Notes under the pieces: model-generated
What the model was told of the DNA's origin: nothing
Databases searched by the model: none
What the model saw: the letters and a program-made list of their open reading frames with translations, nothing else
Assembly (NCBI GenBank): GCA_039819065.1
Contig: JBCBSS010000209.1
Span: 1 to 9,455, forward strand
Length of the DNA: 9,455 nt
Direction of reading: 5' to 3'
Origin: JBCBSS01 sp039819065
GTDB taxonomy: Bacteria > Bacteroidota > Bacteroidia > Cytophagales > Cyclobacteriaceae
Shown: positions 5,932-9,455 of the stretch, in pieces
How positions within the stretch are numbered: position 1 is the stretch's first letter
Layout of the letters: each line of letters starts with the position of its first letter
Translations under genes and position numbers: made by a program

Positions 5932-6133
5932 ATTCATTCTATACCGTACTATTGAATGTGGTTTCCCCCTCTAGTGCCAAAGAAGAAGTAATTCTATTGA
6001 CTTCACCATCATAATAAGCCATTCAATCCATCAAAAATCCCGTTCACAACTGCCCACCAACAAATCATTCTGACTATCGGTTACATATAATAGACACAGG
6101 GGTTATCAGTTATCTCACTTAAAGATCAACATC

Positions 6134-6385
6134 ATGGGTTTTGTCTTACTTAGTCTGTCAATAGTTAGAAATAACTTGGCGTTACTTAACAGGCGTAGAT
6201 ACATGAGGGATAATCCTTACCACCATATCTACAGCAGAATGCTCACTGAGGATCATTATCAAGACCTCAAAAAGTGGAGGATTATGCGCCAATCCAAGCG
6301 AGTATCGATCAACTATCAAAAGGCATTCATTGCGTTTGCTTTGCTGATAGTTACTATGACAATCGTCATTCCCATCATGTTTTGA
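6134..6385 (+). CDS. Small basic membrane protein, unknown function (first of a pair)
   Basis: I do not recognise the function of this 83-residue protein. The N-terminal two thirds is polar and rich in Arg, His and Tyr (NRRRYMRDNPYHH, 19-31), and one hydrophobic helix at about 63-82 (AFIAFALLIVTMTIVIPIMF) reaches the C-terminus, so it is probably a tail-anchored protein with its basic part in the cytoplasm. A weaker hydrophobic patch lies at residues 3-11. There is no signal peptide or lipobox. The ATG at 6134 is the first start after the ettA terminator; no Shine-Dalgarno or clear promoter is visible. The next gene starts 51 bases after its stop, in the same direction, and has the same plan, so the two may be co-transcribed and act together. 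Confidence 0.7.
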   Translation: MGFVLLSLSIVRNNLALLNRRRYMRDNPYHHIYSRMLTEDHYQDLKKWRIMRQSKRVSINYQKAFIAFALLIVTMTIVIPIMF

Positions 6386-6425
6386 TTTAGGGTTAGAGGG
6401 CTTACTGTTTATTTATAACCCTAAA
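6386..6425 (+). repeat. 10-bp inverted repeat filling the gap between the two small membrane-protein genes
   Basis: TTTAGGGTTA (6386-6395) begins directly after the stop codon of the first gene, and its exact inverse TAACCCTAAA (6416-6425) ends 11 bases before the ATG of the second. The loop is 20 bases. There is no T tract after it, so it is not a typical terminator. In RNA it could protect or separate the two halves of a shared transcript; in DNA it could be a binding site. Confidence 0.55.
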
Positions 6426-6436
6426 CCCTTGTTATT

Positions 6437-6733
6437 ATGAGTGCCGGAGGTTCATTAAATGCGATGAATAAGACCATAAGTGCTAATCGTGCTTTGGTCA
6501 AAAAAATCAGTGCTTTTGAGAAACTCAAAAAGTACGAATCCACTTCAAAATCTAAAAAGAGGACATATAACTATGTGCCTGCAACCCCAGAACAATTGGC
6601 AGCTGTAAAAAGTAAATTAGCCAAACAGCAAAAAGTTGCCCTGATCAAGAAAATAGCGGTATTCAGTTTTTCAGTAGTCATCACCGTACTATTGATTTAC
6701 CTAGCCCTTCAATACTTTGGCATGACATGGTAA
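6437..6733 (+). CDS. Small basic membrane protein, unknown function (second of a pair)
   Basis: This 98-residue protein has a Lys-rich cytoplasmic part and a single C-terminal helix at about 73-94 (KIAVFSFSVVITVLLIYLAL, residues 72-91), ending in GMTW. The start MSAGGSLNAMNKTISANRAL and the middle TPEQLAAVKSKLAKQQK recall a recurring group of short Bacteroidota proteins with an N-terminal MSAxG-type motif, a basic linker and one C-terminal helix; this recollection is not verified, and no function is known to me. About residues 13-23 it faintly resembles residues 9-20 of its upstream neighbour (TISANRALVKK versus SIVRNNLALLNR), and the overall plan is the same. It has no cysteine and no signal peptide. 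No Shine-Dalgarno is present; a 10-bp inverted repeat ends 11 bases before the ATG. Confidence 0.75.
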   Translation: MSAGGSLNAMNKTISANRALVKKISAFEKLKKYESTSKSKKRTYNYVPATPEQLAAVKSKLAKQQKVALIKKIAVFSFSVVITVLLIYLALQYFGMTW

Positions 6734-6745
6734 TCGACTGATAGG

Positions 6746-6784
6746 CAGTAGATTGGGTGAATTTCTACTGACTCAATATATTGA
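6746..6784. repeat. Two palindromic elements upstream of the CPBP-like gene
   Basis: CAGTAGA (6746-6752) and TCTACTG (6764-6770) are perfect inverted copies with an 11-base loop, followed closely by the palindrome TCAATA-TATTGA (6773-6784) and then CTTTTT. The set lies after the stop of the second small membrane protein and before the GTG start at 6830. It may be a weak terminator for the small genes or an operator for the next one; neither is firm. Confidence 0.35.
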
Positions 6785-6829
6785 CTTTTTGGTACTTTAT
6801 GTTAGCTTCGCAATGCTTAAAGCCAGGAA

Positions 6830-7777
6830 GTGAAAGCAATCTTCAAATATCTACGTACCTATATCTCAGAGCATTTTAATGCCAAGCTGTATTTGAGTTT
6901 TGCTGTGTTTATCAGTGTCCTGATTTCCATCAATTACTATCTCGATTTTGAAGATCAGTACATTGACCAATTCTACGGTAGTAATCTGAGGATACCACTC
7001 TTTTTTCTTATTCACGCACTAGGATACTATGGTACTTTACTGATCGTCATTATCACCACTGGCAGAAAGGAGTTTATTTATCAAAAACACTTCTGGGTCA
7101 AAAGCCTTTTAGGTTTTCTTATTTTAGGGATAGATAGGTCGTTCCACTACCACATGCAGTTAAAGGATTACCTGGACCTAGAGATATTCTATTTCGCCTT
7201 TAGAATTGCAGGGTACCTGTCCCGTTTCCTCACCATATTCTTTCCATTACTGATTCTCTACTATTTCTATGACAGGAAGGAAAAAGCCAATTTTTATGGT
7301 TTGACGACTGAAAATGTTAACTTCAAACCTTACTGGGCTATGTTTTTTATCGTTTGCCCATTCATATTTGCAGCCTCCTTTCTTCCTGATTTTCTCAAAC
7401 AATACCCGATATACAAATACGCACAAGGTCATCTCCTGGCTCACCATTTGGAGGTAGATGAATGGGTTCCTATTTCTATTTTTGAGACTACCTATTTAAG
7501 TGGGTTTCTACACATTGAGCTATTCTTCAGAGGCTTCTTGATTTTAGGCCTTGCCAGGTATCTCGATAAGGATGTCGTGCTACCTATGGCTGCTACCTAT
7601 GCCGTTTTGCATTTCGGAAAGCCTCTAGGCGAAACCATCGGTTCTATTTTTGGTGGCTATATTCTGGGTATAGTGGCACTGTACAGTCGAAATATCTGGG
7701 GAGGGATATTTATTCATATCGGCGTAGCATTTTTCATGGAAGCCTTCGCTTTCATGCAACATCGATTGTTTAAGTAG
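6830..7777 (+). CDS. Multi-pass membrane protein of the CPBP (CAAX protease-like) superfamily, variant active site
   Basis: This 315-residue integral membrane protein has about eight hydrophobic segments. The C-terminal third carries the CPBP/Abi pattern: IELFFRGFL (229-237), YAVLHFGKP (257-265) with E268 just after, and GGIFIHIGVAF (291-301). In canonical Rce1-type proteases motif 1 is EExxxR, motif 2 FxxxH and motif 3 HxxxN. Here the first Glu is Ile229 (E230 and R234 remain), motif 2 is YxxxH (H261), and the Asn four residues after H296 is Ala300. The HFGKP and FGGYILG blocks point to a distinct subfamily common in Bacteroidota, so this may be a divergent protease or a non-catalytic scaffold. 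The start is GTG 6830: an in-frame stop at 6818 excludes anything earlier, and no ATG begins the first helix. It runs with the small membrane-protein genes. Confidence 0.8.
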   Translation: MKAIFKYLRTYISEHFNAKLYLSFAVFISVLISINYYLDFEDQYIDQFYGSNLRIPLFFLIHALGYYGTLLIVIITTGRKEFIYQKHFWVKSLLGFLILGIDRSFHYHMQLKDYLDLEIFYFAFRIAGYLSRFLTIFFPLLILYYFYDRKEKANFYGLTTENVNFKPYWAMFFIVCPFIFAASFLPDFLKQYPIYKYAQGHLLAHHLEVDEWVPISIFETTYLSGFLHIELFFRGFLILGLARYLDKDVVLPMAATYAVLHFGKPLGETIGSIFGGYILGIVALYSRNIWGGIFIHIGVAFFMEAFAFMQHRLFK

Positions 7778-7867
7778 CAAAGTCTATTTAGAAAACATGC
7801 ATGCTGTCTTCCCTAATAAAGTAAGGGCTCCAATTGACTTTACAGTTTATACTTTTAAAATTAAGGT

Positions 7868-8365
7868 ATGAAAACATTATACCTGGTTCGACATGCTAAG
7901 TCAAGTTGGGCTGACCCCTCTCTATCCGATTTTGAAAGGCCTTTGAACGGTAGGGGTAAACGGGATGCTCCAGTTATGGGAGGAAGGCTTAAGCGCCGTG
8001 GGATTATGCCTGACCTCATGCTCTCAAGCCCTGCAAAACGTGCTTTCAAAACGTGTAAAGTAATTGCTAAGGAAATCGGCTACCCTAAGGAAAGTATCGT
8101 GCGCGACCGTGCTGTATATCACGCAGATGAGGATGAACTGCTGGAAATTATGCAACAGCAAGATGATAAATACGAGAGTATCATGCTTTTCGGACACAAC
8201 CCGGGGTTTACTTATTTCGCCAACGAATTAGCCCATACAGAAATAGATAATATCCCCACCTGTGGCGTATTTGCGTGTGAACTGAATATAGAGCAGTGGA
8301 GTGAATTAAGATTTGGTACAGCTAAAATGCTATTCTTCGATTATCCTAAAAAGCTTGTTTGGTAG
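7868..8365 (+). CDS. SixA-type histidine phosphatase family protein
   Basis: This 165-residue cytoplasmic protein belongs to the histidine phosphatase (phosphoglycerate mutase-like) superfamily, SixA branch, which in E. coli removes phosphate from phosphohistidine in phosphotransfer proteins. Visible active-site residues are R8-H9 in LVRHAKSSW (H9 the phosphate acceptor), R58 in SSPAKRA, and H110 in FGHNPG; acidic residues near 87-93 may give the proton donor. RPLNGRGKRDAP (24-35) is typical of the short SixA-like group. The length is the usual one. The substrate cannot be told from sequence. The ATG at 7868 directly starts the first strand. It ends 5 bases from the stop of the convergent DUF4421 gene, so the two transcripts must overlap at their 3' ends unless terminated inside coding sequence. 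Confidence 0.92.
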   Translation: MKTLYLVRHAKSSWADPSLSDFERPLNGRGKRDAPVMGGRLKRRGIMPDLMLSSPAKRAFKTCKVIAKEIGYPKESIVRDRAVYHADEDELLEIMQQQDDKYESIMLFGHNPGFTYFANELAHTEIDNIPTCGVFACELNIEQWSELRFGTAKMLFFDYPKKLVW

Positions 8366-8370
8366 GTTGA

Positions 8371-9417
8371 CTATTTTCGAGCAAATAACTTAGCCTTTAG
8401 AAAGCCTTTTTCCTTAAATCGGTACCCGATAAAAACTTTGATGTTTCCTGTCAGGCTTTCAACCCTGATATCATCGATGGTGCTCTGCACATTCTGGAAA
8501 ACCAGGCTGGCCCCAGCGAAAAACTTATCACCATTATAACCTAACGCAGATCTCAAATTACTGGTCATCGTAAATTGCGCATCTTCTACTTTATTATCGC
8601 CCAAAGTGTAATCCTCCCATTGATAGCCTGTTCCAAAAGCCAAGGAAAGGTTAAAATAGAGCGTTTTATAAACGAAGTTATGGGCATATCCTGGCATGAA
8701 AGCCAGCGTGGTAAATCTCCCATCACTAAAGTCACCGGCCTCAGAAAACGTGTCTCTTATCTCGCTTGGCACCAACGAGGAGTCAGCCGATACTGAAAGC
8801 TGGGTAATAGAGGTAAAAACCAATAAAGAGCCTTTGCTTCTCAATTGACGATCTGCCTGGCTGTAGGCGGAGCGAAAAGAGAAGGTGTCGTGATTGAAAA
8901 TGTAGAAAATATTAGCTTGGGTATTAGAAAGGCGCAGGTCACGCCTTTGGGGAAAGTTATCAGTACCCGTCCAACTCTCGAAAATTTCTCCCGGATTACG
9001 GATAAAGAACCCCTTATAACGTTGGTAGTTGACGTCTACCCCTAAGGCCTTGGTGTAGATATTGGCTTGGAAGTCGAATATTCTTGTTCTTCCAAAACGT
9101 TCTGGGTTCATCTGGCTGTTTTCCGGAAGTCGCAGAGAAGCTTCTAAGCCGATATCAAAGAAAAAGATGCCTAAGCCGGCATACCTCGTGCCATTAGGCT
9201 TATAATCGACTCTTTGATCAGTTATTCTATGAGTCAATTCAAGCTCCAGGCTTCTTATTGTCAGCAATGGTTTGATGTAAAAACGATCAGGATACCTTTT
9301 GATATAGGTATTACTTAATGAATCTTTATCACCCGTGAAGCCAAAAGAGGAAGCACCTAAATGGACTAATAGTATGGTAAAAAGCAGAGACCGAAGAACT
9401 GCAGGAAGCTTAAGCAA
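8371..9417 (-). CDS. DUF4421 family outer-membrane beta-barrel protein
   Basis: The sequence matches the DUF4421 pattern of Bacteroidota as I recall it: YPDRFYIKPLLTIRSLELEL after the signal peptide, YKPNGTRYAGLGIFFFDIGL, then alternating hydrophobic strands such as LRLSNTQANIFYIFNHDTFS and FMPGYAHNFVYKTLYFNLSL. A Sec signal peptide covers about residues 1-26 (hydrophobic 6-20, small residues GASSFG). It is presumably an outer-membrane beta-barrel of unknown function. A penultimate strand ends GYRF (331-334), like a barrel C-terminus, but a basic 14-residue tail (KEKGFLKAKLFARK) follows. No ATG precedes the signal peptide in frame: a TAG at about 9433-9435 closes the frame upstream, leaving TTG 9417 as the best start. 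A TAnnTTTG box just upstream agrees with a short leader. Convergent with the SixA-like gene. Confidence 0.85.
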   Translation of the reverse strand: MLKLPAVLRSLLFTILLVHLGASSFGFTGDKDSLSNTYIKRYPDRFYIKPLLTIRSLELELTHRITDQRVDYKPNGTRYAGLGIFFFDIGLEASLRLPENSQMNPERFGRTRIFDFQANIYTKALGVDVNYQRYKGFFIRNPGEIFESWTGTDNFPQRRDLRLSNTQANIFYIFNHDTFSFRSAYSQADRQLRSKGSLLVFTSITQLSVSADSSLVPSEIRDTFSEAGDFSDGRFTTLAFMPGYAHNFVYKTLYFNLSLAFGTGYQWEDYTLGDNKVEDAQFTMTSNLRSALGYNGDKFFAGASLVFQNVQSTIDDIRVESLTGNIKVFIGYRFKEKGFLKAKLFARK

Positions 9418-9442
9418 TAGATGAAAAAATTTGATCTAACCT

Positions 9443-9450
9443 CAAAGTTA
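9443..9450 (-). promoter_or_regulatory. Probable promoter -7 box of the DUF4421 gene (TAACTTTG)
   Basis: On the minus strand TAACTTTG matches TAnnTTTG exactly. Transcription would start near 9437, about 20 bases before the TTG start at 9417, which supports that start. The -33 element would lie beyond the right end of the window. Confidence 0.55.
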
Positions 9451-9455
9451 GAATA

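Noticed and set aside
5939..6022. Minus-strand 27-codon frame (MAYYDGEVNRITSSLALEG...)
   Set aside because: It follows directly on a stop codon, has no promoter or ribosome-binding site and matches no family I know. A gene remnant is possible but not supported.
6081..6093. E. coli-like -10 box TATAAT upstream of the first small membrane-protein gene
   Set aside because: No -35 partner is present and the Bacteroidota housekeeping sigma factor uses a different consensus.
6386..6428. Telomere-like TTTAGGG and CCCTAAA units
   Set aside because: Only one unit per arm, explained by the inverted repeat; there is no tandem array.
5943..6695. ACCGTACTATTGA occurring at 5943-5955 and again at 6683-6695
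   Set aside because: A single 13-base match is expected about once by chance in a window of this size, and the second copy lies inside the membrane-helix codons of a gene.
7832..7862. TTGACT followed by TATACT as a promoter for the SixA-like gene
   Set aside because: The boxes are only 8 bases apart, and the overlapping TACTTTTA departs from TAnnTTTG at the key last base.

Overview
The window most likely comes from a free-living member of the Bacteroidota, probably of the Cytophagales. The grounds are a DUF2795 protein and a DUF4421 outer-membrane protein of types typical of that phylum, a RiPP precursor with a pinensin-like leader, promoter boxes matching the Bacteroidota -7 consensus TAnnTTTG, and an almost complete lack of Shine-Dalgarno sequences. 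The order-level guess is inference. No rRNA, tRNA, CRISPR array, transposon or phage gene was seen.

Left part (1-1949). An AT-rich flank leads to a 53-residue RiPP precursor (237-398) with its own strong terminator. It converges on a MacB/FtsX-type ABC transporter permease encoded on the minus strand (553-1824). No lanthipeptide modification enzyme, C39 peptidase or ABC ATPase lies in the window, so the precursor appears as an orphan or as the edge of a cluster beyond the left end.

Housekeeping part (1950-5931). queA (tRNA queuosine synthesis) and ispD (non-mevalonate isoprenoid synthesis) run in the same direction but are separated by a strong intrinsic terminator that ends 11 nt before the ispD ATG. 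A short minus-strand gene for an acidic DUF2795 protein follows; it has a perfect AAGGAGG ribosome-binding site, which is rare in this phylum. Across an AT-rich divergent promoter region lies ettA, an ABC-F translation factor with its own terminator.

Right part (5932-9455). Two small genes in tandem encode basic proteins ending in one C-terminal membrane helix, with a 10-bp inverted repeat filling most of the gap between them. Then come a multi-pass membrane protein of the CPBP (CAAX protease-like) superfamily whose active-site positions depart from the canonical pattern, a SixA-type histidine phosphatase, and, converging on it with a 5-bp gap, a DUF4421 outer-membrane beta-barrel protein that seems to start at TTG.

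Most of the window is ordinary chromosomal backbone with single-gene transcription units. The parts most worth a second look are the orphan RiPP precursor, the tandem small membrane proteins, the variant CPBP protein, the DUF2795 ribosome-binding site and the terminator in front of ispD. I saw no convincing multi-gene system of a wholly new kind.
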